Part shown: positions 6,992-16,241 of the stretch, piece after piece
Numbering within the stretch: position 1 is the stretch's first letter
Layout of the letters: each line of letters starts with the position of its first letter
IMG/VR virus record: IMGVR_UViG_3300000385_000012
Coordinates: 1-36,814 of that record
Source of the DNA: a virus
Length of the DNA: 36,814 bases
Reading direction: 5' to 3' (one strand)
Translations under genes and position numbers: made by a program
Notes under the pieces: model-generated
Told to the model about the DNA's origin: nothing
Databases searched by the model: none
What the model saw: the letters and a program-made list of their open reading frames with translations, nothing else

Positions 6992-8629
6992 ATGGCTGAG
7001 ACAATAGACTTATACCCAGAGCTAAGCGCAGAAAGCACATACGAAAGAGCAAAGCAAGTCTTTGGAGACTCCCTTGACGAGGAAACGTGGAATGCTTTTA
7101 TTGGCTCTTTTAATGAGTACAATCAAACCTTTGAAGACGTAGAGGGCGTTGCGTCTTCGGGCCTTGCATTAGCAGACCCAGCATCCAAAAGGGGAGCTGT
7201 AACCAAAGCAGGGATTGCACGTAGAAATCCGGGTGCCTCTGAAGAAGAAATAGAACAGATTTGGCGGGAAATGTATGCCACTGATCTAGGAAAGGGTGAG
7301 GCTTATACTCAAAGAAAAGAGCAAGTTGCTGATTTGTATGCTTCTTTAGGCATGGACAGAAGAGGCATCATTGACACAGGCCGCTTTGTTTACAAGTTTG
7401 ACCCGCTTACCGGAAACTTTGAAGAACTCAGGGATAGAAAAGACGCTGGAAACATAGCAGGTAACCTTATAAAAGCAGCCGCAGGGGCTGCCGTTGGTCT
7501 TGCTTTAGGGCCAGTAGGAGCGGGTGCTCTTGGGCTAGGTAGCGGAGTTGCAGGTGGCGTTACTAGCGGTATTCTCGGCTCTGCGATTTCGCAAGGTATT
7601 ACCACAGGCTCTTTAGACTCAAGCCAGCTAGCTATTGCAGGCATTACTGGTGGCTTAGGTGCTTTAGGCGACAGCATACGTGCTGGCGAGTTAGCCGGTA
7701 GCGAGCTAGACAGCGCCATATGGGAGATGTCAGATGTACTTGGCGTAGACTATGACACAACTGCCAACATTCTTGAGGGTGTAGCAACGGGTGCTGTAAA
7801 CGGTGGCGACCTTGAGGGCATAGCTGCTGGTGCTCTTGGTAGCTGGTCATCGGAAAAGCTACAGTCTTTTGTGTCTAACACGTACGGCGATGTTATTGAT
7901 GTTGATAACTTCTTTAGGGAAGGCGATACGTCTATAGATGCAGCCGCTCTTACGCCTCTTATTGAATCAGGAATTCAAGGCTTAGTAGAAGGCGGGCTGT
8001 CTGAGGAAGATGCGCTTACAACCACGCTTGACTACTTTGCAGAAGGCGGCTCGTTAGACTTTCTTCTTCCTGCTATTCCTGACATTGCAGGTAGTCTTGG
8101 ACTAGACCTTGCCGACATAGACATGTCGAAGTACGGCTTTGACTTTGACTTACCGAACGTTAACTTAAGCGATATTAACTTACCGGACTTACCAGACGTT
8201 AACCTTGATCTAACAGGTTTAGAAAATGCTTTAGACGGTGTTAACTTACCGGACTTACCTAACCTTCCTGAAGTTAATATACCCGTACCAGAGATTGACA
8301 TACCAATACCGGAAGTTGACTTACCGCCCGTTGACGTTGACGTGCCGGAACTTCCAGATGCTAACCTTGACGTTGACTTACCGGAAGCCCCTGAACTACC
8401 CGAAGGACCGGACATGCCCGAAGGACCGGACATGCCCGAAGGTCCTAACCTTGACGTAGACACCCCTGACATTGATCTACCTAGTCCGTCAGCAGGCGAA
8501 AGAAGCCCTTACGAGTCTACGCCGTTTAATGGCTTGTTTGACTATATGCTCATAACGCCGTACAAAGCAAAGCCGTTACCTACACCTGAGTTAAATAGAA
8601 TACGCCGTGGAAGAGGGATGCTTACATGA
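6992..8629 (+). CDS. Large virion-region protein with Gly-rich hydrophobic segment and Pro-Asp-Leu repeats
   Basis: This is a 545-residue protein in three parts. Residues about 1-150 are polar and helical. About 155-235 is a Gly/Ala-rich, membrane-seeking stretch (GAAVGLALGPVGAGALGLGSGVAGG). About 386-498 is a low-complexity run built on short units such as NLPDLP, VNIPVPEID and the triple PEGPDM/N unit. The tail end returns to normal composition and ends RIRRGRGMLT. The location directly before the tail tube protein suggests a virion structural role; insertion into a membrane during DNA entry is possible for the Gly-rich segment. Its stop overlaps the next ATG. I cannot name the family. Confidence 0.8.
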   Translation: MAETIDLYPELSAESTYERAKQVFGDSLDEETWNAFIGSFNEYNQTFEDVEGVASSGLALADPASKRGAVTKAGIARRNPGASEEEIEQIWREMYATDLGKGEAYTQRKEQVADLYASLGMDRRGIIDTGRFVYKFDPLTGNFEELRDRKDAGNIAGNLIKAAAGAAVGLALGPVGAGALGLGSGVAGGVTSGILGSAISQGITTGSLDSSQLAIAGITGGLGALGDSIRAGELAGSELDSAIWEMSDVLGVDYDTTANILEGVATGAVNGGDLEGIAAGALGSWSSEKLQSFVSNTYGDVIDVDNFFREGDTSIDAAALTPLIESGIQGLVEGGLSEEDALTTTLDYFAEGGSLDFLLPAIPDIAGSLGLDLADIDMSKYGFDFDLPNVNLSDINLPDLPDVNLDLTGLENALDGVNLPDLPNLPEVNIPVPEIDIPIPEVDLPPVDVDVPELPDANLDVDLPEAPELPEGPDMPEGPDMPEGPNLDVDTPDIDLPSPSAGERSPYESTPFNGLFDYMLITPYKAKPLPTPELNRIRRGRGMLT

Positions 8630-9267
8630 CATACCTAGAAATATGCAATAAAGTTCTTAGGCTTATGCGAGAGGATGAAGTTAGTACACTTCAAGGTCAA
8701 GACGATATTATTGTTCAGCTAGTCTCTGATTTTGTAAACGACGCTAAGCGGCTGGTGGAAGACTCGCATGACTGGAATGCCCTCCGTACTTCTTGGTCAG
8801 AAAGCACTGTAGCTGGTAACCAGTTTGTGTCATTGACAAATGCAGGAAAATCTGCTAAAATAGAAACTGTAAGTACGGACAAGTGGTTAAGGGAAAGCAC
8901 AAACGCAAACATCTCCAGCCTTAAACTTAAAGCCCCTCAAACAGCTTCTCCCATCTACTACGCTGTTAACGGAATTGACGCCAACGGCGACTTACGTTTA
9001 CGTCTTCATCCTACGCCTGACGCCGTAGAGACAATTAACGTAGAAGGCTACCGCAAGCAGGATGATCTGTCTGCGGATGACGACGTTCTCTTGGTCTCGG
9101 CTCAACCTGTCTTGTATTACGCTTTAGCTATGACAGCAAGGGAGCGTGGAGAGGTAGGCGGTCAAACAGCCGCTGAGTTGTTCGCGCTAGCTAGGCAGTT
9201 CCTTAGCGATGCTATTGCTTACGATGCAGCTCTTAATCAGCTAGAAACTGACTGGTACGTATACTAA
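8626..9267 (+). CDS. Tail tubular protein A (T7 gp11-like adaptor)
   Basis: This 213-residue protein has the usual opening of gp11-type adaptors (MTYLEICNKVLRLMREDEV), followed by the helical V-x-D-F-V-N-D-A-x-R-L-V-x-D-S-H-D-W segment and a Trp in the core. The C-terminal helix carries ARERGEVGGQTAAELFALARQFLSDAIAYDA. Its length is close to the T7 protein (about 196 residues). It forms the ring between portal and nozzle in short-tailed phages. The start overlaps the previous stop (ATGA). An excellent promoter lies inside the gene at 8833-8861. Confidence 0.9.
   Translation: MTYLEICNKVLRLMREDEVSTLQGQDDIIVQLVSDFVNDAKRLVEDSHDWNALRTSWSESTVAGNQFVSLTNAGKSAKIETVSTDKWLRESTNANISSLKLKAPQTASPIYYAVNGIDANGDLRLRLHPTPDAVETINVEGYRKQDDLSADDDVLLVSAQPVLYYALAMTARERGEVGGQTAAELFALARQFLSDAIAYDAALNQLETDWYVY
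8833..8861 (+). promoter_or_regulatory. Sigma-70 type promoter inside the tail tube gene
   Basis: TTGACA (8833-8838), a 17-base spacer ending in TGC, and TAAAAT (8856-8861) match the consensus closely. The segment from TGC on, including AAACTGTAAGTAC downstream, is nearly identical to that of the promoter at 2639-2667, although here it also encodes protein. The transcript would start near 8868 and feed the nozzle and ejection protein genes. Confidence 0.65.
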
Positions 9268-10970
9268 TGGCACAGCAGCAGCAAAACCTCACCTTTTCCT
9301 CTCCGGGTTACTTTGGCTTAAACACTGAAGAAAGCCCTCTAAACCTTGACCCTAGCTATGCGCTTGTAGCCGACAACGCTGTCGTGGACAGTAACGGGCG
9401 TATAGGTAGTCGAAAGGCTTTTGCTGAATACACTACAGCTTTTAATTTAACGTACAGCACAGACCCTTTGACGACCTCTGAGGACATACAATGTCACTCT
9501 ATTGGTGCGTATCCTGTTGGCGGTAATGTCGAAGTTTTAGTCACTGTGTCCGTCACTCAACAAAGCGCTGCTGGTGCTATTACACAGCAGGACTACTTTT
9601 TGTGTAAGGTTAACAACCCCTCCTCTGATGTGTTTGAGGTAGACGAGCTAACCATACCGTCTCTAACGGACGCCTCTAAGCTAACCAATGCTCAGATGGT
9701 TTTGTTTAATGATTTATTCTACGTCTTTAGCGAAGGCAACGACCCCCTTATCTACGACGGCTCTACTGTTGAGGCTATGTCCGCGTCTTCAGGGTACTTT
9801 GCTCCAGAAGACGACACAGGCGTACTGGCTGCTAAGGTTAATGGAGATGTAGCGTGTGCTGCTTATGGTAGGCTGTGGGTTACGGGCGTTGAAGGGGACT
9901 ATCAAAACATTTTCTACAGCGACCTGCTCATCGGCAATCGTTGGTTTGACGGTAAGGCTACGGTAACACCCGGTAACGAGACAAGCACGGCAGGCATCAT
10001 CGACGTTAGCGAATACTGGCCTAATGGTCAGGACCGCATTGTCGGTTTGGTGGCGCATAACAACTTCTTGCTGGTATTTGGCCGTAACTCTTTGCTTGTG
10101 TATACGGGCGTGTCGGAAGACCCTGCTGCCATAGGAGGCTTAACGCTATCCGACAGCATAAACAACATTGGCCTTGTAAGCAGAGACGCTGTAGCGCGTA
10201 TCGGCTCTGACGTAATCTTTATTGACGACTCAGGGCTGCGCTCTCTTGGTCGAACCATTCAGGAAAAGAGCGCACCTATTGGCAGCTTGTCGGTTAATAT
10301 ACATAAAGACTTCACTAGCATTATTGACGCAACGGAAAACAAGTCTACTATTAGTCTATCTTATTGGATTAGCGAAAACCTGGTGGTTGCTCAGTTTGCG
10401 GAAAAGTCTACAGCGTACGTTTTTGAGTCGCGCAATCCAGCACCTTCCGGCGGATTAAAAGTTACTCGATGGACTAACACAAACTTTAACAGGGCTTTGT
10501 TCTACGAATCAGGCGATAACGCACGTGTGTTGCTGACTGGCAGCAGAAATAATGCAGGCGTTTTAGAATACAAAGAGTTTTTAGAGTACACTAATGAGCC
10601 TTACATTTTTAAGTTTGAAACTGGTCAGCTATCGTTTGGGTCTCCAGCTAACAAAAAGTTTCTTAAAAAAATAGACTACACGCTAGCTTCAAGTTTTGTT
10701 GATGCTCAAGCAGTAGCTCAATGGGGTTATAATAGTAGGCTAGAATATTCTAAGCCGTTTACTGTTACATCAACTCCTCCTGCTTTATTTGGTCAGGCTT
10801 TGTTTGGCGTTTCTTTATTTGGAGGAGCACAGATTAACATAAGGCGATATAAAGCAAACACTAAAGGAAGCGGTGAAAACGTAGTGATAGGCTTTAGAGC
10901 TGACATAAAAGGAAACAGCTGCTCAATTCAAGAAATTAACGTGCAGACGTTGTTAGGGAGAATAAACTAA
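9267..10970 (+). CDS. Tail tubular protein B (nozzle, T7 gp12-like)
   Basis: This is a 567-residue beta-rich protein that follows gp11 as in T7. It opens with a flexible QQQQ segment and then FSSPGYFGLNTEESPLNLDPSYALVADNAVVDSNGRIGSRKAF, the standard start of nozzle proteins in aquatic podoviruses. Repeated G-x-L/V-L-V-F-G and D-x-G-L-R-S-L-G pieces fit a beta-propeller. The family's usual length (T7 gp12 about 790) is greater, so this is a short version. It abuts its neighbours by TAATGG overlaps and should form the distal tail through which DNA leaves. Confidence 0.86.
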   Translation: MAQQQQNLTFSSPGYFGLNTEESPLNLDPSYALVADNAVVDSNGRIGSRKAFAEYTTAFNLTYSTDPLTTSEDIQCHSIGAYPVGGNVEVLVTVSVTQQSAAGAITQQDYFLCKVNNPSSDVFEVDELTIPSLTDASKLTNAQMVLFNDLFYVFSEGNDPLIYDGSTVEAMSASSGYFAPEDDTGVLAAKVNGDVACAAYGRLWVTGVEGDYQNIFYSDLLIGNRWFDGKATVTPGNETSTAGIIDVSEYWPNGQDRIVGLVAHNNFLLVFGRNSLLVYTGVSEDPAAIGGLTLSDSINNIGLVSRDAVARIGSDVIFIDDSGLRSLGRTIQEKSAPIGSLSVNIHKDFTSIIDATENKSTISLSYWISENLVVAQFAEKSTAYVFESRNPAPSGGLKVTRWTNTNFNRALFYESGDNARVLLTGSRNNAGVLEYKEFLEYTNEPYIFKFETGQLSFGSPANKKFLKKIDYTLASSFVDAQAVAQWGYNSRLEYSKPFTVTSTPPALFGQALFGVSLFGGAQINIRRYKANTKGSGENVVIGFRADIKGNSCSIQEINVQTLLGRIN

Positions 10971-12058
10971 TGGGACTTTTAAGTACAATAGCAGGCGCAG
11001 GGTCAGCCGCTGCTGGTTATGACATAGCTAAAGACATTCGTAGATCAGGCGAGCGTGCTGCTCAAGACATGCGAGCGCTTGGTGATAGACTGCAAGGTGA
11101 CACTGCGTTCAAGGGCTACGGTGTAACCACAGGGCTAGGGTCATCACGCGTTGGGCCGGACGGCTCGTTTAATCTAGGTGTTGGGCAGGACGCTTCTTTA
11201 GCTAACAAGGCTAACGCTGGCTTTAGCAACGCTATGTCAGGCTTTGACATGTCAAACCAAATGGCTGTGCTTAATAGCGCTAACCCTGAAGCAGACGCTG
11301 CTCGGGGCGGCTTTATGTCAGGTATGTCTGGCCTTGGCGGTCAGCAGCAAAATGCTCTAGCGGCCTCTCAGCAAGCCATGCGGAATGCCATGCAAGGAAC
11401 TGCTGGCCGTGAGCAGGACATATACAACAGAGCTATGGCTATGCAGCAGCCCGGCCTAGACGCACAGCGTGCTGCCCTTGAGGCCCGTGAGTTTGCACAA
11501 GGTCGAGGAGGCGTACGGGGTAGTCAGTTTGGCGGGTCTGGCGAGGACGCGGCTATGGCACGCGCACAAGCCCAAGCGCAGAATCAAGCGTCCTTCCAAG
11601 CCATGAACCAAGCACAGCAAGAGATGATGAACCAAGGCAACTTGGCTTCTCAGTTTGGCCAGCTAGGCCAAAACGCAGCTGCTACGCAAGGCAACATCGC
11701 CTCTCAGCTCGGTCAGATGGGCAATCAGAACGCTATGCTTGGGCAAAATGCAGCCGGTTTGCTGAACCAAGCAGCGATAGGTCAAGGCAACTTAGCCAAT
11801 CAAGCATACACCAACTCGTTCTTGCCCATGGAAATGCAGATGCAAGCGGCCCAGCTAGGCCAAGGTACTGGAAGCATGGCACAGACAGGTCAACTTTCTG
11901 GTGCAAACTTAGCAGCGCAGTTAGGGCTAGGCGGTATTCAAACGCAGGTGAACGCAGACATGGCAGGCTCTCAGTTGTTTGCTGACTTGTTTGGCGCTGG
12001 CATGAACGCACTAGGCGGGGCAACAGAAGAAGGTTTGTTCGCGCAGCTGTTCGGTTAA
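10970..12058 (+). CDS. Internal virion protein, Gln/Ala/Met-rich (gp14-like position)
   Basis: This is a 362-residue protein with a small-residue-rich start (GLLSTIAGAGSAAAGYDIAKDI) that could insert in a membrane. A long Gln-, Ala-, Met- and Asn-rich helical part follows, with repeated units such as NLASQFGQLGQNAAATQGN and GNLANQAY. It is the first of three genes that follow the nozzle gene in the order of T7 internal proteins 14, 15 and 16. By position it should be ejected and help form the DNA channel across the outer membrane. T7 gp14 is about 196 residues, so this one is enlarged. The family assignment is by synteny and composition only. Confidence 0.72.
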   Translation: MGLLSTIAGAGSAAAGYDIAKDIRRSGERAAQDMRALGDRLQGDTAFKGYGVTTGLGSSRVGPDGSFNLGVGQDASLANKANAGFSNAMSGFDMSNQMAVLNSANPEADAARGGFMSGMSGLGGQQQNALAASQQAMRNAMQGTAGREQDIYNRAMAMQQPGLDAQRAALEAREFAQGRGGVRGSQFGGSGEDAAMARAQAQAQNQASFQAMNQAQQEMMNQGNLASQFGQLGQNAAATQGNIASQLGQMGNQNAMLGQNAAGLLNQAAIGQGNLANQAYTNSFLPMEMQMQAAQLGQGTGSMAQTGQLSGANLAAQLGLGGIQTQVNADMAGSQLFADLFGAGMNALGGATEEGLFAQLFG

Positions 12059-12070
12059 TTCGGAGGAATC

Positions 12071-13609
12071 ATGGCAGGTTCTAATCAAGCGGTAAACTTA
12101 GGCGGTATGCTTAGCCAAATAGGTGGCTCTATTGGCAGGGGCATTGACACAACTGGCTTGCAGAAGACGCTGCAAAACACTACACGCCCTGAAGTAAACA
12201 TGCAAGACCCACAGAGCATGGAGCGTTATGCTCGCTGGGCAGCTGCTACTGGCAATGAACGCGAGGCTTTGGCTATGCGTCAACGTGCCAGTGAGCTACA
12301 ACAGCAGCAAGCTGCTATGAAACGTCAAGCAGGCGTTATGGAGAATGCCATGCTGGGGCAGGCTTCTGCTCAGCAGGGGGACGTGCAGGGTGTTGAGACG
12401 CAGATAGCTAACCTACAGCAGCGCCTTAAAGCCCCCGGTATTCAACCACAAGAGCAGCGTATGATTATGCAGCAGATGCAGCAGCTTTCTTCACTGCGTC
12501 CTGCGGCTACTAAAATTGAAACGCAGAACAAGATTAAAGGCGCAACGCAACTAGAGACGCTGCTTGCAAACGGACAGCTAGATCAGCAGCAGGCTGTGAA
12601 AGTTCAGGACAGGTTGGACATGCTGATGCAAGACGCTGACGTTGCTTCTGGCGTCAACGACATCAAGGTTCAGCAGTTTAGGCAGCAAAAAGAACTGCAA
12701 GGTATGGCGGCTGATAAGTACATTGCAGACAATCAAGCTAGACTTGTAGCTGCTATGGATAGCGAAGACGCTGATGCTTTGTCTGATATTATAGCGGAAG
12801 CGCCACAAGGGGCAGCGGGTAAGGTGCAAGCCTTAGCCAACAGCTACATAAACCTACGGCAAATAGCGTCTAAATGGGAAGACGAGCAGCGTGATATGTC
12901 TACCCCCTTAGACGTCGAAGGTGCGAAAAAGGTGTATGCAGGTTTGCCAGAGCAGTTTAGCAAGCCTATCTTGGACGCGTACAAGTATGCCGGTGATTAC
13001 CAAAAAGAAAACTTTAAGAACGGTCAATGGATTAGCGAAGAAGCCCGCTCCCGTGCGTTAAAGCTACAAACAAGAGCAGACTCTATGGCTGCTGCGCTGA
13101 GCATACAGTACGCTCAGACGGAAGCAGGCAGGGTGACTAGGGAGCAAGCTGAGACGGACGCCCAAGTAGAGCGTTTACAGCTTGCACGTCTTGAGCCTAT
13201 CAGTGAACTTGAGGTTGCCCGCCGCGCTAAGCGAAACCAGAAGTATGATAAGAAAGGGGATGCTATCCCACTGACGCCAGCAGACTACCAGAATGCTGAG
13301 TCGCAGCTTAGGGCAGAGCGTGAAGAATCTATTTCTGAGCAGCTTAGGTTCCTTACTGGCGAAGAGGCACCAGAAGAAAACTCTTCTACTTTTGACCTAG
13401 AGTTTGCTAAACAGGCTGTTGCAGATGAAGTACCTCTTGATGTTATTGCCAAGCAGTACGGCCTAACGGTAGCGGAGTTAAAAAGTAGGCTGGGTATGGA
13501 GGAAAAAGAGATGAGCTTTATTGAGCGCGTCCGAAGTAAGCTGTCTCCGATGGGGACATACGGCGGTAAGGCACCTTCTCTTTCTGATCTTGCTAATGGA
13601 GACCGATAA
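12071..13609 (+). CDS. Internal virion protein, coiled-coil rich (gp15-like position)
   Basis: This 512-residue protein is dominated by charged helices, including long Gln/Glu/Arg/Lys heptads at residues about 65-200 and 330-430. No enzyme motif is seen. It follows the gp14-like gene after a short gap with CGGAGGAATC as ribosome-binding site and overlaps the next gene (TAATGG). Internal proteins of this type in T7 (gp15) line the periplasmic DNA conduit after ejection; the assignment here comes from position and helical character. The segment near residue 455 (VPLDVIAKQYGLTVAELKSRLG) looks like a helix-turn-helix or LysM-like piece and could bind nucleic acid or wall. Confidence 0.7.
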   Translation: MAGSNQAVNLGGMLSQIGGSIGRGIDTTGLQKTLQNTTRPEVNMQDPQSMERYARWAAATGNEREALAMRQRASELQQQQAAMKRQAGVMENAMLGQASAQQGDVQGVETQIANLQQRLKAPGIQPQEQRMIMQQMQQLSSLRPAATKIETQNKIKGATQLETLLANGQLDQQQAVKVQDRLDMLMQDADVASGVNDIKVQQFRQQKELQGMAADKYIADNQARLVAAMDSEDADALSDIIAEAPQGAAGKVQALANSYINLRQIASKWEDEQRDMSTPLDVEGAKKVYAGLPEQFSKPILDAYKYAGDYQKENFKNGQWISEEARSRALKLQTRADSMAAALSIQYAQTEAGRVTREQAETDAQVERLQLARLEPISELEVARRAKRNQKYDKKGDAIPLTPADYQNAESQLRAEREESISEQLRFLTGEEAPEENSSTFDLEFAKQAVADEVPLDVIAKQYGLTVAELKSRLGMEEKEMSFIERVRSKLSPMGTYGGKAPSLSDLANGDR

Positions 13610-16239
13610 TGGCAGACCCCTTTGCTGCGTATAGGAAGTCAAACGACCCTTTCGCTGCGTATAGGAAGTCAAACGACCCTTTCGCTGCATACAGGAAACC
13701 TAAAGACGAGGACGAAAACTATAGCGCCTTTAGGTCGGGCGCTGTAGACTTTCTTGAGTCTGCCGTAGGCGCTGGCGATGAGCTAGACGCCTTGCTTATG
13801 CGTGTTTCTGGCGACGCCGACTCGTGGGACGAGGCTATCGAACGGTCACGCGCCAACTTAGAGCGCTTTGAATCAGAGAACGAGACGCTAAGTAAAGCCC
13901 TCGATGTCACCGGCGTAGTGGCTGGCTTGCTTATCCCCGGCATGGGCGCTGCTAAGATTGCTTCAGCAGGCACCAAGGCCGCACAGATAGGCCGTGCAGC
14001 CGCGTTCGGGGCAGCCGAGGGGGCAGCCTATGGCTTCTTGTCAGGCGAGGGAGACGAGCGTCTGAGCAGCGCTGCGCTGGGTGCTGGTGTAGGTGGGGCT
14101 GCTGGCGGCTTGGCAGCTAAATACCTCATGAAGACGGACGACGAGATAGCTGAGGCTGCTCGTAAAGCGGCTGGTCAGCGTCGAGGGGCTGGGCATATTG
14201 CCGGTGAGGAAGGCTTTGTAAATGTAGGTAAAATAAAAGAGAGAGGCATCGCTGGGATTAAGAAGGATGACTCACTCAAAGACCAAGTAATCAAGCGCAT
14301 TGACGACGATGCCGTAGAGTTGCTAGAAAAGCCTGAAGGGCAGAGCGGTGTGTTCGGTAACATAGCCCTTGGCCTTAAGGAGTTTACGGAAAAGAACGTA
14401 GGCGTCCGTGCTGCGCGGCTAGCGGAAGACGCTGAGTCTATGGCGCGGCGCGGCAGGGTGCAGATTGACGAGGTGTTTGAAGCGCCAGAGTGGCAGCAGC
14501 TAGGTCAGCGGTTTGAAGCTAACAAGAAGCTAAAGAACATTGCCCTGCGCATCAACCCCCAAAGGGAAGATGCTGTTAAGTGGAGTGACATTCTAACTGA
14601 CAATAAGTTTAACCTAAGCTCCGCTGAGTTAGACGACTTCCGTCTACTTAAGCAGAAGTTTGATGACGTAGCGCAGCTAGACCCAGCCCGTGGCTTAGAC
14701 GACTACTTACCGACGCAGGCAAAAGGCGAGATAAACAAGGTTAGTAAGGACACCATGACGCCTGCTGCCACTACGGACGATTACATTAGTCCTGTCGATG
14801 CGTTACGGCAGTACGCCAACGACGTTAACGATGCTGCTATGCTGGCTAACCGCTTTGACATACCGCTAGACTCCATTAAGGTTAAGGGAGACAGCCGTAT
14901 GGAGAGTGTCATTAACGCCATACGCAAGAAGGCTAAAGCTGAAGGGGCGTCCGAAGAGGTAGCCGATAACTTGCGCAGTGTATTGCGTACACAGTTCGTA
15001 GCTAGCCGTCAGGGTGCCGCCTCTGTAGGCTCTATCGCCCGTAGGGCTACGTCCGTGGCTTTGCTGGGTAACTGGGGTAACGCATTGCTTAACACGGCAG
15101 AGGGCATTACAGCGCCTGTCATGCAGAACGGCATACGTGACTGGCTCTCCACCGTACCTGACGCCATCATCTCCACCATAGCCCCTAGTGTAGCAGGTAA
15201 GAGCGGGCGGTGGCTCACTGACGCAGCCTCTGGGCACAAGGGTCAGTACATGGGGGAGATTGTTAGCTCTGGTAGGGAGGCCATACGCGACTCAGCAGAG
15301 CAGCTTAACTGGATTAAGTGGGCAGGCAGCCGAGAGGCTAGGGAGAAGGTAGGCCGCGGGGTTGACGCAATAGGCGAAAAAGCCTTTAACCTAACAGGCG
15401 TAACAACCGTCAACCGTATGTCCCGTGAAATACTCACCAACTCCTCCATCCGTAGAGGCATGCGGCTGGCGAAGAAGGGTGACTTAGACAAGCTGCGTAA
15501 GCATGAAGGCATGCGCGGCCTTACGGACAGCGAGTTTATCAGCACGGTAGAGGCGCTGAAGCGCGGAGACCTGTCGGACGCTTGGGTTAGGAACTTTGCC
15601 GCCACAGCCTTGAACAAATGGCAACCTGTGTCTGCGTCTGCTATGCCGAAGGCGTTCCATGACAACCCTGACGCCCGTATGCTGTACAGTATGCTTTCGT
15701 ATATGAACCGTCAGATGAACAACATCCGTACAGGCGTAGGCTTGAACATGATGACGGCCAAGGATAAGGGCATTAACACCAAGGAGGGGCAGGAAGCCCT
15801 TCGTGATGCCTACAAGTATGCCGCTAAGTACACGGTGCTGTTCGGTGTTGTGAACGGCTTGTGGGACCAAGGCAGGCAGCTGACTGACCGCTCCAAAGAC
15901 ATGGACGTAGACACGCTGCTAGACCCAGAGAACATTACGGAGCGTACGATACAGCAGATAGTCTCTAACGTAACCTCTGGCCTTGTAAACACCAAAGCTA
16001 CTGACTATGGTAAGGGGGCGTTTGACTTCGTTCCTGCGCCTATTAGCGCTTTCTCAAGCGTAGGTGGTGGCTTGTTTGACGCAGCCACAGAGGGGTCGTT
16101 AGAGCCTATAGCGAAGGCTGCCCAGACGTATGTACCGGGAGTGGCTAACGTAGATAGAGCAGTGAGGAGCGTCACCGGAGAGCGCCTGCTAACCGGAGAC
16201 CCAATAGCAGAAGTACGTGATATGATAGAGGGGAGATAA
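13609..16239 (+). CDS. Large internal/ejection protein (gp16-like position)
   Basis: This 876-residue protein is the last and longest of the internal-protein cluster. The start is three copies of DPFAAYRK(SN). Then come a Gly/Ala-rich amphipathic or membrane-inserting region at about 100-175 (GVVAGLLIPGMGAAKIASAGTKAA...AALGAGVGGAAGGLAAKYLM), long helical segments, and a second hydrophobic patch at about 735-750. I see no lytic transglycosylase motif like that at the N terminus of T7 gp16, so peptidoglycan cutting may be done by another protein. The role, by position, is entry of phage DNA through the inner membrane. Confidence 0.74.
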   Translation: MADPFAAYRKSNDPFAAYRKSNDPFAAYRKPKDEDENYSAFRSGAVDFLESAVGAGDELDALLMRVSGDADSWDEAIERSRANLERFESENETLSKALDVTGVVAGLLIPGMGAAKIASAGTKAAQIGRAAAFGAAEGAAYGFLSGEGDERLSSAALGAGVGGAAGGLAAKYLMKTDDEIAEAARKAAGQRRGAGHIAGEEGFVNVGKIKERGIAGIKKDDSLKDQVIKRIDDDAVELLEKPEGQSGVFGNIALGLKEFTEKNVGVRAARLAEDAESMARRGRVQIDEVFEAPEWQQLGQRFEANKKLKNIALRINPQREDAVKWSDILTDNKFNLSSAELDDFRLLKQKFDDVAQLDPARGLDDYLPTQAKGEINKVSKDTMTPAATTDDYISPVDALRQYANDVNDAAMLANRFDIPLDSIKVKGDSRMESVINAIRKKAKAEGASEEVADNLRSVLRTQFVASRQGAASVGSIARRATSVALLGNWGNALLNTAEGITAPVMQNGIRDWLSTVPDAIISTIAPSVAGKSGRWLTDAASGHKGQYMGEIVSSGREAIRDSAEQLNWIKWAGSREAREKVGRGVDAIGEKAFNLTGVTTVNRMSREILTNSSIRRGMRLAKKGDLDKLRKHEGMRGLTDSEFISTVEALKRGDLSDAWVRNFAATALNKWQPVSASAMPKAFHDNPDARMLYSMLSYMNRQMNNIRTGVGLNMMTAKDKGINTKEGQEALRDAYKYAAKYTVLFGVVNGLWDQGRQLTDRSKDMDVDTLLDPENITERTIQQIVSNVTSGLVNTKATDYGKGAFDFVPAPISAFSSVGGGLFDAATEGSLEPIAKAAQTYVPGVANVDRAVRSVTGERLLTGDPIAEVRDMIEGR
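13615..13704 (+). repeat. Three 30-bp tandem repeats encoding DPFAAYRK(SN)
   Basis: Three in-frame 30-base units run from 13615 to 13704. The first two are identical but for two synonymous changes; the third differs mostly at its end. The protein gains a 10-residue motif three times. Length variation by replication slippage is expected between related phages. Confidence 0.9.
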
Positions 16240-16241
16240 GG

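Noticed and set aside
8238-8459. 73-residue frame rich in Thr and Leu inside the large gene at 6992
   Set aside because: It is the Pro-Asp repeat DNA read in another frame.
14866-15239. Minus-strand frames under the ejection protein gene
   Set aside because: Typical antisense shadows in a well-supported long gene, with no start sites or family resemblance.
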